A stretch of DNA of 7,651 nt from contig JAMCWS010000426.1 of the NCBI GenBank assembly GCA_023480605.1, forward strand, positions 1 through 7,651, written 5' to 3'. A model generated the notes under the pieces. That model did no database searches. It worked only from the letters and a program-made list of their open reading frames with translations, and was not told the DNA's origin. The DNA comes from a bacterium. GTDB lineage: Bacteria; Sumerlaeota; Sumerlaeia; MVZB01. A program made the translations under genes and the position numbers. Below are positions 1 to 7,111 of this stretch, in pieces. Position 1 is the stretch's first letter. The number at the start of each line of letters is the position of its first letter.

Positions 1-123
1 TTGGACAGGATGGACAGGATGAACAGGATAAACAGAATCAATACCCGGTGCCGTAAATGGAGTAAGGAAGCTCCATTGTTTTTTGGACTGATGTATCCTG
101 CCCATCTTGTCCATCCTGTCCAA
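1..123. repeat. Imperfect inverted repeat with arms of tandem 9-bp units
   Basis: Positions 1-30 pair with 94-123, matching at 27 of 30 positions. Each arm is itself a short tandem repeat. After an initial TT, the left arm has four units at 3-11, 12-20, 21-29 and 30-38: GGACAGGAT, GGACAGGAT, GAACAGGAT and AAACAGAAT. Read on the minus strand, the right arm has three units at 121-113, 112-104 and 103-95: GGACAGGAT, GGACAAGAT and GGGCAGGAT. Inside the loop, AATGGAG (56-62) and CTCCATT (71-77) make a second, nested 7-bp stem. The element is intergenic and stops 27 bp before the first gene. The left arm begins at the first base of the window, so it may extend further. The structure fits a dispersed palindromic repeat or a cruciform/RNA stem-loop; which one cannot be decided here. 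Confidence 0.9.
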
Positions 124-135
124 TGACTCTGTAAA
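107..135 (+). promoter_or_regulatory. Weak candidate promoter inside the repeat arm
   Basis: TTGTCC (107-112) and TGTAAA (130-135) are separated by 17 bp. Each box matches the sigma-70 consensus at 4 of 6 positions. Transcription would start near 142, only a few bases before the ATG at 150, which would fit the lack of a Shine-Dalgarno site there. The -35 box lies within the 9-bp-unit repeat, so the repeat could be supplying part of a promoter. The match is weak and may be chance. Confidence 0.22.
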
Positions 136-149
136 CCATAACGTTACCC

Positions 150-1886
150 ATGCAACCACCGGCTTCCCCCCATGCCCCGGGCCTGCCTTTTCTCCCCCGC
201 TTTTTCGGGCTCAAGTGGCGGCTGGCCAACAACCATCTCTCGGAGGTGCGCCGCCACTTGTGGGTGCACGTCGCCGTCGGACTATTGGTGGTGTTTCTCC
301 TCATCGGCGGCGGGGCGATGGTGTTCAAACTGGTCTTCACATTCCTCATGCGCCAGGAGCCGTTTGGGCCGCCGCTCATGGACCGCCTCATCCGGATGGT
401 GCTCCTGGCGTTTTTCTCGATGCTCGTTTTCTCCAACCTGATCATTATGTTGACGACGACCTATATCTCGCGCGAGGTCGAGTTCCTGATGGGGCTGCCG
501 GTGGCGCACCGCAGCCTGTATTTCGCCAAGCTCAGCGAGTCGATCGTTTACAGTTCGTGGGCCTTCGTTATCCTGGCGATCCCGTTTTTCGCGGCCCTCG
601 GGCAATCGCGCGGCCTGGGATTGTCGTTTTACCTGGGCAGCCTGGCGCTGGTGGCGCCCTACCTGGTCATCCCGGCGGCGATCGGCGCCGTGGCCGCGCT
701 CGTTCTCACGGTCTGGTTCCCGCCGCGGCGGATGGTGCGCCTGACGGCGGCCCTGCTCCTGGTGGGGGCGGTGCTGGCGGCCTTCCTCCAGCGGATCTAT
801 AACGTGCGCGGCATTCTGGGCGGCGGCGCGGGCGCGCGGGAGCTTCCCCAGCTCATGCGCTTCATGGGGATCGGCGACGCGCTCTTTCTACCCAGCGGCT
901 GGCTGGGGCGGGGGCTGCTGGCCCTGGAGCGCCACGAATGGGGGGAAGCGTCCTTCTGGGGCCTGGCCCTGTGGTCGACGGCCGCCATGGGGCTGGTGGT
1001 CTGCGACTGGCTGGCCGGACCGTTTTATTATCGCGGCTGGAGCCAGACGCGCGCGGGCGGCGCCCAGCGTCGCGCGCGGCGGGAGGGCGCCGGCGGCCTT
1101 TACGGCGCGATCGACGCCCTGCTGGGCTGGCTGCCCCGCGCGACGCGCGCCATGGTCGCCAAGGATATGGCCGTCTTCTGGCGCGACCCCGCCCAGTGGA
1201 GCCAACTCATGATCCTCTTCGGGCTTCTTTTCATCTACATCCTCAACCTGCGTTCGGCGGCCGGCATGGGCGGCATCCGCCTTTTCATACCGTTCTGGCA
1301 GACCATGATTTCGCTCTTCAACATCGGAGCGACGGCCTTCGTGCTGTCGATCCTGACCACCCGTTTCGTCTACCCGATGCTCAGCCTGGAGGGGCGCCAG
1401 CAATGGGTCATTGGCCTGGCGCCGATCCCGCGCACTCGCTTGATCTGGGTCAAGCTGGTCGTTTGTTCGGTCAGTTCGGCGGCGCTGATCCTGCCGCTGA
1501 CGATCCTCTCGTGCCTCATGCTGCGCACGGGGCCGCCGGTGACGGCCCTGGCGGTGACGACCGTTGTCTTGATGGCGCTGGGGCTCAACAGTCTGGCGCT
1601 GGGGCTGGGGGCGTTGTTGCCCAACTTTAACGAGGACAATCCATCGCGCATCGCCAACGGTTTGGGGGGAACGCTCAACGCCATCATCAGTCTTGTTTAT
1701 ATAGGCGTGACGCTGGCCGTCGAAATCCCTTGGATTCATCTCTCGGTAAACGAGGGGATGGCGACGGGCGAGCGCTGGAGATGGGCGATCTGGATCGCCG
1801 CGCCGCTCTGGCTGGCGCTTCACGGCGTGATGATCGCCGTGCCGCTCTGGCTGGGCTGCCGCCACTGGCGGCGGATCGAGTTTTAA
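150..1886 (+). CDS. Polytopic ABC-2-type exporter permease-like protein
   Basis: This 578-residue integral membrane protein resembles putative ABC exporter permease subunits that work with a separately encoded ATPase. It has roughly ten to twelve hydrophobic segments, at about 39-57, 81-102, 134-150, 158-189, 198-212, 268-288, 351-366, 386-402, 434-456, 463-490, 508-525 and 545-568. A basic, presumably cytoplasmic, loop lies at 300-318. Family-like stretches are TTYISREVEFLMGLPV (102-118), AKDMAVFWRDPAQWSQL (337-353), LEGRQQW...APIPRTRLIWVK (413-435) and LPNFNEDNPSRIANGLGG (490-507). The stretches around 102-127 and 403-435 look like two copies of one motif, which suggests two related halves. 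There is no ATP-binding motif, and no ATPase gene lies downstream, so the partner would have to be upstream of the window or elsewhere. No Shine-Dalgarno sequence precedes ATG 150, but the next in-frame ATG falls after the first membrane segment, so 150 is the best start. The transported substrate is unknown. Confidence 0.85.
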   Translation: MQPPASPHAPGLPFLPRFFGLKWRLANNHLSEVRRHLWVHVAVGLLVVFLLIGGGAMVFKLVFTFLMRQEPFGPPLMDRLIRMVLLAFFSMLVFSNLIIMLTTTYISREVEFLMGLPVAHRSLYFAKLSESIVYSSWAFVILAIPFFAALGQSRGLGLSFYLGSLALVAPYLVIPAAIGAVAALVLTVWFPPRRMVRLTAALLLVGAVLAAFLQRIYNVRGILGGGAGARELPQLMRFMGIGDALFLPSGWLGRGLLALERHEWGEASFWGLALWSTAAMGLVVCDWLAGPFYYRGWSQTRAGGAQRRARREGAGGLYGAIDALLGWLPRATRAMVAKDMAVFWRDPAQWSQLMILFGLLFIYILNLRSAAGMGGIRLFIPFWQTMISLFNIGATAFVLSILTTRFVYPMLSLEGRQQWVIGLAPIPRTRLIWVKLVVCSVSSAALILPLTILSCLMLRTGPPVTALAVTTVVLMALGLNSLALGLGALLPNFNEDNPSRIANGLGGTLNAIISLVYIGVTLAVEIPWIHLSVNEGMATGERWRWAIWIAAPLWLALHGVMIAVPLWLGCRHWRRIEF

Positions 1887-1904
1887 ATGCAAATCCGTCA
1901 ATGA

Positions 1905-1933
1905 TTGACAGATTCGGCGGATTGAACCAGAAT
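1905..1933 (+). promoter_or_regulatory. Candidate sigma-70-type promoter for the TPR gene
   Basis: A perfect TTGACA (1905-1910) is followed after exactly 17 bp by CAGAAT (1928-1933), which matches the -10 consensus at 4 of 6 positions. It lies in the 159-bp gap after the permease stop codon and would give a leader of about 105 bases before the ATG at 2046. A second -10-like hexamer, TATAAC (2016-2021), has no -35 box at proper spacing. The TPR gene may therefore have its own promoter as well as read-through from the permease gene. Confidence 0.4.
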
Positions 1934-2033
1934 GATCGGATGTGGGGGAAAACAGGACCATCCGCGGCCGTTCGCTCGCTTCCGATGCCTTGTCGCGGGA
2001 GACAGACACGGGGTTTATAACGATTGGGCAATC

Positions 2034-2040
2034 GAGGTGA
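2034..2040 (+). promoter_or_regulatory. Ribosome binding site that fixes the TPR start
   Basis: GAGGTGA lies 5 bases before ATG 2046. It supports that start over the in-frame ATG at 1932, whose extra 38 residues have no protein-like features and would bury the signal peptide. Confidence 0.7.
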
Positions 2041-2045
2041 ATCCA

Positions 2046-3707
2046 ATGAAAAACTGGTTTCCATGGTTGATCGCCTTCGTGGGTGTCGTGAGTTTCCTGA
2101 CCGCGCGGCCGGCACGCGCGGACGTCGTCACCTACCCCGACGGCAAGGTTCTCAAGGGCATCGCCACCGACATCCCCGACGACCCCAACAGCATCATGCT
2201 GGAGACCGACCTGGGGAAGATCCGGATCAACAAGAGCCGGGTCAGGATCGTGAAGGAGGCGCCCGCCGACGGCTATATCGAGATCGGCCAGGCCTTCCGC
2301 GCCCGTCAGAAAATGCCCGAGGCGCTCCAGGCGTTCCAGAAGGCGCTCAATATCGACCCGGCCAACGCCAACGCCCGCAAACTGCTCGACGACACCCAGG
2401 CCGAGGTCAGCCAGCAGCAGCAGATGACCCGCCAGAAAGCCGTCGTGCAGATCGACGACCTGACCACGCAGGCGCGAAAACTGACGTCCCAGGGCCGTTT
2501 CGAGGACGCCATCGACCTGGTCAAGCAGGCCGACGCCCTGGTGCCCGATCCCGAACAAAAACCCAAGCTCCGGGCCCTCCTGAGCGACATCTACCTCGGC
2601 TGGGCCAGGGAACGGCTCGACAAACTCGACAAGGTCGGGGCGGAGAAACAGCTCAACCTGGCCATCGCCGCCAACCCCGACAACGACGAGGCCGTTTCCA
2701 AGCTTCTGGATTTATGGGAGGGCGACCCGACCAAGAACGAGCAGGCGGCGGCCGTTTACGAAACGATCCTCGAGCGCCATCCCAACGACGATGGCATGCG
2801 CAAGAAGCTGGCGGACATTTACTACAGCCTGGGCCGATTCGAGGATGCCTCCCACCATTACCTGATCCTCTATGATAAAAGCGACAAGTTCCGCGGCGGC
2901 CAGCTCGAAGCCAACCTGATCGACTGCCTGGACCGGCTTCACCGCCAGTTCGCCCGCCAGAAAGACTACGCCGACGCCATCAAGTATTTCACCATCCTCG
3001 CCAAGATCGACAAGGACACCGACGCCACCGAGGTTCTGTATTACCAATTCATGCAGATGGCCGGCAACGTGGACCCGAACGACCTGAAGGGCCAGCTCAA
3101 TCTGGGGCAGTGGGCCGAGAAAAACGGCATCGACCAGGAGGCTCTGCGCATTTACCGCCGGCTGGTCGATTACAAGGAAACCCAGGACGCCGCCACCGCC
3201 GGTCTCATGCGCTACGCGCAACGAACGTTGACCGACGCCCAGACGGCCCTGAAGATCGGGAATTACTCCCTGGCGCAGACCCTGGCCAACCAACTCAAGA
3301 CCGATTATCCGAAACTGGAGAAGATCCAGGAGTCGGCGGCGGACATCATCGGCCAGGCCAGCCTGAAGCTGACCGAGGACCGGCGCGCGCGACGCGAACG
3401 GGCCCGGCAGCTCGAGACCCGGGCCAACGATTATTATCAGCAGGCCTACTACAACTTCAGCAACATCTTTTCGACCGAGCGGGAGAATATGCCCATCCTG
3501 GTCAGTTCGCGCCAGGAAGCCAAGAAGTACTTCGGCCTGGCCATCCAGTGTTACCAGGAAGTGCTCCGTATTGATCCGACCATCGCTTCGGATCCCAACT
3601 CGACCGTCAACGTGCGGCTCCATGACAGCATCGAGCGGCTCAACCGCCTGAACGCCCCCCTGCCGCCGCGCACCTCGTATGGCTTGCGCCCACGAACCGG
3701 GTCGTGA
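2046..3707 (+). CDS. Exported tetratricopeptide-repeat (TPR) protein
   Basis: This 553-residue protein begins with a classical Sec signal peptide: a basic start, a hydrophobic core at 5-19, and ARA at 23-25 with likely cleavage before D26. It is probably periplasmic. Residues 27-72 form a small beta-rich segment of the pattern DGKVLKGIATDI...IMLETDLGKIRINKSRVRIV, like the short strand-rich domains seen in front of repeats in exported proteins. TPR-type helix pairs follow. The clearest is 77-110 (GYIEIGQAFRARQKMPEAL..FQKALNIDPANANA); others lie near 143-176, 182-215, 235-247 and 252-276, with looser ones at 305-322, 364-375, 399-422 and 490-512. A charged helix at 440-462 is rich in Arg and Glu, and the tail (538-553) is Pro/Arg-rich. 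No catalytic motif is visible. TPR arrays bind other proteins, so a scaffold or assembly role in the cell envelope is likely, but the partner is unknown. A good Shine-Dalgarno site and the signal peptide fix the start at 2046. The permease upstream is on the same strand, and a functional link with it is possible but untested. Confidence 0.88.
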   Translation: MKNWFPWLIAFVGVVSFLTARPARADVVTYPDGKVLKGIATDIPDDPNSIMLETDLGKIRINKSRVRIVKEAPADGYIEIGQAFRARQKMPEALQAFQKALNIDPANANARKLLDDTQAEVSQQQQMTRQKAVVQIDDLTTQARKLTSQGRFEDAIDLVKQADALVPDPEQKPKLRALLSDIYLGWARERLDKLDKVGAEKQLNLAIAANPDNDEAVSKLLDLWEGDPTKNEQAAAVYETILERHPNDDGMRKKLADIYYSLGRFEDASHHYLILYDKSDKFRGGQLEANLIDCLDRLHRQFARQKDYADAIKYFTILAKIDKDTDATEVLYYQFMQMAGNVDPNDLKGQLNLGQWAEKNGIDQEALRIYRRLVDYKETQDAATAGLMRYAQRTLTDAQTALKIGNYSLAQTLANQLKTDYPKLEKIQESAADIIGQASLKLTEDRRARRERARQLETRANDYYQQAYYNFSNIFSTERENMPILVSSRQEAKKYFGLAIQCYQEVLRIDPTIASDPNSTVNVRLHDSIERLNRLNAPLPPRTSYGLRPRTGS

Positions 3708-3717
3708 CGGTTCTTGC

Positions 3718-3772
3718 CGCGCGGCCGCTCGCGGCGGCGAGGGGGCAATCCCGCGCCCGGGGCGGCCGCGCG
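3718..3772 (+). terminator. Two-part GC hairpin between convergent genes
   Basis: An 11-bp perfect outer stem (3718-3728 with 3762-3772, CGCGCGGCCGC) encloses a second stem (3736-3743 with 3750-3757; seven pairs and one mismatch) with a six-base loop. The hairpin starts 10 bp after the TPR stop codon. A run of five T follows at 3788-3792, about 15 bases beyond the stem, so it is not a textbook intrinsic terminator. Its position between converging genes still argues for termination, in the plus direction and perhaps from both sides. The minus-strand side has no T tract. Confidence 0.5.
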
Positions 3773-3836
3773 AAGGTGCAAGGCGTGTTTTTACGACTGA
3801 GCGGATGAATTCGATATATGTTCCCGGAACGCCGCG

Positions 3837-4730
3837 TCAAATCCGGTAAAGCGGATTGGTCCAGGCGCGGCGACCCTGGATGTCTTCCATCTCCAGCCAG
3901 ATCCAGGGCCAATCGGCGGGTAGTTCGAAACTGGCTTCGGTCAGGAGCGGCCCGCCGAATGCGCCCTGCGGCCGCCCGTTCCAGGCCGGCCCCACCAGGC
4001 GCACGAATTGAACGGGCGAGGTTTCGACGCGCACCTGGTTCCCCCGGCATTCGATCGAGCGGATTTCGGGGCCGCACGATGAGTAGAAATTACCGGCGCG
4101 CAGGGCCGCCGTGATCGCCTCGGCCGTGCAGGCGGACGCGTTGACCATGACCCAGCCGCCGTTCCAGCCGTGATGACCGGGCCAGAGGTGGGCGTCGTCG
4201 GCCGCGAAAGCCAGTACGTTGGGATTCTCCGCCAGCATGGCCGTCCAGTGGATCGCGCCGTCGGATTTGCCGTTAAGGAACCGGCAGACGTGGTTGTAAA
4301 CCTCGACGCCGTCGAAGTCGTGGCGCAGGGTGTCGTCGAGGGTGTTGCCGGTCCAGTGGGGGTGGGCCAGGATGCACATCGCCCCCTGGCGGCGCGCCGC
4401 GGCCAGGCCGGCCTCCAATCCCATCTCGCGCGCCATGCCCCGGACCAGCCCCAGGCAAACCACATGATAGGCGGCGCCGGCGTCGTCGTTGCCGTCGAGT
4501 TCGATGCCGTCGAGCCAAAGGAGCGGGACGGGCGGGTCGCCAGCCGCCGCCTTGTCGGACGCCACGTCGGAGGCGACCCAGTGATCGGTTCGGAACAGGA
4601 AGTCGTAGCCGCCGCCGGCGTAAAGCTCGGCGAGTTGCGTGAACGTCATTCCTCCGTCGGATGCCGTGCTGTGGATGTGCGTGTTGCCTTTGAACCATCC
4701 CCCCGTGGTTTCGTAACGAAAAACTTTCAT
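3837..4730 (-). CDS. PHP-domain metallohydrolase, CehA/McbA-like
   Basis: This 297-residue protein, without a signal peptide and thus cytoplasmic, belongs to the PHP (polymerase and histidinol phosphatase) superfamily of metal-dependent phosphoesterases. The metal-site motifs are in order: NTHIHSTASDG (16-26, with H18, H20 and D25), RTDH (47-50, D49/H50), GIELDG (75-80, E77), a candidate H89, LAHPHW (121-126, H123/H125) and ADDAH (177-181, D179/H181). The segment LRAGNFYSSCGPEI (210-223) matches the RAGxFYxSxGP pattern typical of CehA/McbA-like proteins and is followed by a beta-rich tail. The set of metal ligands looks complete, so it is probably active. Family members split phosphate esters or esters/carbamates, and the substrate here cannot be read from sequence. 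ATG 4730 was chosen because family homology starts at once. An in-frame GTG at 4853 overlaps the HAD stop codon as GTGA, but its extra 41 residues are Arg-rich and look non-coding. No clear Shine-Dalgarno site precedes 4730. It is probably the last gene of the esterase-HAD-PHP unit. Confidence 0.88.
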   Translation of the reverse strand: MKVFRYETTGGWFKGNTHIHSTASDGGMTFTQLAELYAGGGYDFLFRTDHWVASDVASDKAAAGDPPVPLLWLDGIELDGNDDAGAAYHVVCLGLVRGMAREMGLEAGLAAARRQGAMCILAHPHWTGNTLDDTLRHDFDGVEVYNHVCRFLNGKSDGAIHWTAMLAENPNVLAFAADDAHLWPGHHGWNGGWVMVNASACTAEAITAALRAGNFYSSCGPEIRSIECRGNQVRVETSPVQFVRLVGPAWNGRPQGAFGGPLLTEASFELPADWPWIWLEMEDIQGRRAWTNPLYRI

Positions 4731-4849
4731 GAATGGTGCGCTTTCGTGTGCAATTGACCTGAGTGAAAAATCCCGTCTCCAGCATTCATTTCGTGATCGT
4801 GAACGTGGTCGAACTCGCGCCGCGCCGCCCCGGTCGGCCGGGCCGCCCC

Positions 4850-5488
4850 TCACGCCGGCGTCGCTCCTCCGCCAAACAAGGCCAGCAGTTCGGCCGGGGT
4901 GTGGACGAGATGATCGGGATGAGCGCCGGCCAGTCGCCGGGCGCCGTGCCAGCCCCAGGCGGCCCCCACGGTGCGCGCCCCGGCGCGGCGGCCTTCGATC
5001 ATGTCGCCTTGCGTGTCGCCGACGTAATAACAGGCCAGACCGGGGTGACGCGCCGTGATCTCCAGGATCTTGCGCGTCTTGCTTTGTTCCTTTTCGGCGC
5101 CCAGCACCTCGCGCACCCCGGCCAGAGCGCGGCCCGCGAGGAATTCCTCGACGATGCCGCCCAGGTTGGAAGTGACGATGTAAAGGGGATTCGTGGCGGC
5201 GAGGGCGCGCAGCGTCTCCTCCATGCCGGCGTAAAAGTCATAAGCCCGCCCGGCACGCGTCAGGCGCCGGCTGAGGGTCGCGAGCGTCGCGCTCACTTCG
5301 GCCGGAGTCAGGCCGGCGGCGGCCATCCCCTCGAACAGGTTCGTGTCGAACAGCCGCAGGAAAGCCTCGCGGGTGGCAAGCGCCGGGCGACTCAATTCGC
5401 GGCAAACCTCCGCGAAACAGGCGTGGAAGCAATCGAACGAATCGACAATGACTCCGTCGAAATCGAACAGCAACACTCGGGTCAACAT
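4850..5488 (-). CDS. HAD-superfamily hydrolase, phosphoglycolate phosphatase-like
   Basis: This 212-residue cytoplasmic enzyme has all the HAD motifs. Motif I is LLFDFDGVIVDS (6-17), with nucleophile D9 and acid/base D11. Motif II is VTSN (105-108, T106/S107). The motif III lysine is K137 or K140 in EQSKTRKIL, and motif IV is VGDTQGDMIEGRRAGA (156-171, with D158 and D162). The helical cap occupies roughly residues 18-85, and the end (AWGWHG...AHPDHLVHTPAELLALF) is typical of the Gph-like subgroup. Expected chemistry is Mg-dependent removal of phosphate from a small metabolite via an aspartyl-phosphate; the substrate (phosphoglycolate, a sugar phosphate or other) is not determined. Motif I begins nine residues after ATG 5488, which makes that start firm even though no clear Shine-Dalgarno site is visible. 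The gene starts 22 bp after the esterase stop codon, which suggests co-transcription. Length is normal for the family. Confidence 0.9.
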   Translation of the reverse strand: MLTRVLLFDFDGVIVDSFDCFHACFAEVCRELSRPALATREAFLRLFDTNLFEGMAAAGLTPAEVSATLATLSRRLTRAGRAYDFYAGMEETLRALAATNPLYIVTSNLGGIVEEFLAGRALAGVREVLGAEKEQSKTRKILEITARHPGLACYYVGDTQGDMIEGRRAGARTVGAAWGWHGARRLAGAHPDHLVHTPAELLALFGGGATPA

Positions 5489-5510
5489 GGGCGACCGGTC
5501 CGGGGCATTG

Positions 5511-7103
5511 TTACATCCGTTTTTGCGAAGGCGTCTTGGACTCGTCTTTCGCGCGCGTCGGGTCGGTGAACTTGTCGGTCCGGAAAGGCGAAGCGGGCAG
5601 GCCATCTTTGTTGTAAAGGTTGGCGCCTTCGAGCCAGGCCAGCCAGGCGTAGCGCACCGCCACCGGATCGGTCACGGCATCGCTCCAGACGACGACCGTG
5701 TCGCCTTCGATTTTAGCTTGCGCTGGAACGAATCTTTCATCCGCCCCGGCGATCGCGAAGGTCTTGAGATCACCGGCGCGCGCCACAAGGCCGCCGCCGA
5801 CGTGGTCGAAGGAAAGGACGATCTTCGCCCCCTCGCGCTTCATGGATTTGTAGATCGGCCCCGAGTAGACGATCTTCTCGCCGTAAGCCAGCGCGCGGGC
5901 GGCCAGCGCCAGCCGCTCAGCGACCACTTGCTTGTTCTTGGGGTGGATGTCGTTCTTTTCGCCGGCGTCGATGATGACGGCCATCCCCGAATTGGGCACC
6001 GTTTCGGCCGTCTTAAGCTGGCTTTCGCGCAGCCAGGGCCAGGTGGCGTCGAGGTTGCCGGGCTTCCAGTCGGGCAGGCCGTCGAACGAAGCGAGCTGAA
6101 CGTTGAGGAAGGTGAAGTCGCTGCGGAAGGCCTTGCGCCAGGTCGTGATGAGCGCCGTCAGCAGATCCTGATACTGGTAGGCGCGCGCGGCGTTGCCCTC
6201 GCCCTGGTACCAAAGCACGCCCTTGAGCGCGAACGGCTCCAGCGGAGCGATCATCGCGTTGTAAAGCACCGCCGGCCGTTGGGTATTCGTCTCGGGCGCC
6301 TGCGGTTTGACCGGGCGGCGCGGAACGGGCTTGTTTTGCGCCCGGGCCTGTTTCACGCGCCGCGGGTGGACGGCTAATTGCCGCTCGAAGGCTTTCAGGA
6401 GTTGGGGATAAGCCTCGACCGCGGCGGCGTCGCGCGTGAAGGCCTCACGGAATCCGGCACTCGATTCCAGTGTCGGGCGGCTCAGCCAGGACTCGATCGG
6501 CGTGCCGCCGACCGACGAGTTGATCATGCCCAGGGCCGGGATTTCGGGCCGTTGCGCCAGCAGGTCGCGCGCAAAAAAATAGGCGACGGCCGAAAAGCCC
6601 TTTTTCAGCGCGTCGGGCGCGCACTCCAGCCACTGGCCCTTGAGGTTTTCGGCCGGCTGGACGGCCACGGCCCGTTCGACCTGGAACAAGCGGATCTTGG
6701 GATTGGCCGAACGGGCGATTTCTTCCGCTCCGTTTTTGGCCGCGGCGACCATGAAGGCCATGTTCGATTGGCCGCTGCTCAGCCAGACGTCGCCCACCAG
6801 GATGTTCTTGATCTCGATCGTGTTTTCGCCCGCGACGGTCATCGTGAATGGCCCGCCCGGCTGGAGATCGCCGAACGTCACCATCCAGTGCCCCTCCCTG
6901 GCCTGAGCGGTTTCCTTTTTCCCTTGGAATTCGACCGTCACTTTTTCGCCATCGGCGGCCTTGCCCCAGATCGGCACTTTCGCCCCGCGCTGCAAGACCA
7001 TGTTGTCGGAGATGATCGCCGGCAGCTCCACCCGCGCCGGCGCCCGGCCGGCGATGGCCGCCAGGCAAAAAGCAAGCACCAGACAAGTCAAGCACCGTTT
7101 CAT
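5511..7103 (-). CDS. Secreted sialate O-acetylesterase-family (SASA) esterase
   Basis: This 530-residue enzyme begins with a Sec signal peptide: MKRC, a hydrophobic core at 5-18, and APA at 21-23 with likely cleavage before R24. The mature part opens with the family-typical VELPAIISDNMVLQRG (25-40) and a beta-rich region to about 100. The catalytic SASA domain follows, with GDVWLSSGQSNM (104-115, nucleophile S113), INSSVGGTPIESW (194-206), GVLWYQGEGNA (295-305) and KNDIHPKNK (383-391, catalytic pair D385/H387). Such enzymes remove O-acetyl groups from sialic acids or, more widely in environmental bacteria, from acetylated plant or algal polysaccharides; which applies here is unknown. A basic, Pro-rich linker lies at 246-271 and a charged, probably disordered, tail at 509-530. 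ATG 7103 has AAGGG 8 bases upstream. It is the first gene of the likely esterase-HAD-PHP unit. The nucleophile and Asp-His pair are intact, so it should be active. Confidence 0.92.
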   Translation of the reverse strand: MKRCLTCLVLAFCLAAIAGRAPARVELPAIISDNMVLQRGAKVPIWGKAADGEKVTVEFQGKKETAQAREGHWMVTFGDLQPGGPFTMTVAGENTIEIKNILVGDVWLSSGQSNMAFMVAAAKNGAEEIARSANPKIRLFQVERAVAVQPAENLKGQWLECAPDALKKGFSAVAYFFARDLLAQRPEIPALGMINSSVGGTPIESWLSRPTLESSAGFREAFTRDAAAVEAYPQLLKAFERQLAVHPRRVKQARAQNKPVPRRPVKPQAPETNTQRPAVLYNAMIAPLEPFALKGVLWYQGEGNAARAYQYQDLLTALITTWRKAFRSDFTFLNVQLASFDGLPDWKPGNLDATWPWLRESQLKTAETVPNSGMAVIIDAGEKNDIHPKNKQVVAERLALAARALAYGEKIVYSGPIYKSMKREGAKIVLSFDHVGGGLVARAGDLKTFAIAGADERFVPAQAKIEGDTVVVWSDAVTDPVAVRYAWLAWLEGANLYNKDGLPASPFRTDKFTDPTRAKDESKTPSQKRM

Positions 7104-7111
7104 GGCGTGTT

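Noticed and set aside
1858..1886. Possible terminator GCCGCC-ACT-GGCGGC before TTTTAA at the permease end
   Set aside because: It lies inside the coding sequence, the stem is only 6 bp with a 3-base loop, and the T run is four bases and separated from the stem.
1932..2045. N-terminal extension of the TPR protein from ATG 1932
   Set aside because: The ATG at 2046 has a good Shine-Dalgarno site at 5-base spacing and starts a proper signal peptide; the extension would place it internally.
888..2558. Long minus-strand frame opposite the permease and TPR genes (556 codons)
   Set aside because: It spans two recognisable plus-strand genes and the gap between them. Its translation is rich in Arg, Asp, Gln and His, as expected for the complement of GC-rich hydrophobic codons, with no domain pattern.
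2712..3623. Minus-strand frame of 303 codons opposite the TPR gene
   Set aside because: The repeated Val/Gly/Leu pattern is the antisense of the TPR coding sequence; there is no family motif and no start signal.
4791..4808. Three TCGTGA-like hexamers in a row
   Set aside because: Only two units are exact and no operator-like symmetry or second copy is seen in the window.
5489..5605. N-terminal extension of the HAD protein into the esterase gene
   Set aside because: The extra 39 residues are Arg/Ser/Pro-rich and overlap the esterase 3' end, while HAD motif I fits the start at 5488.
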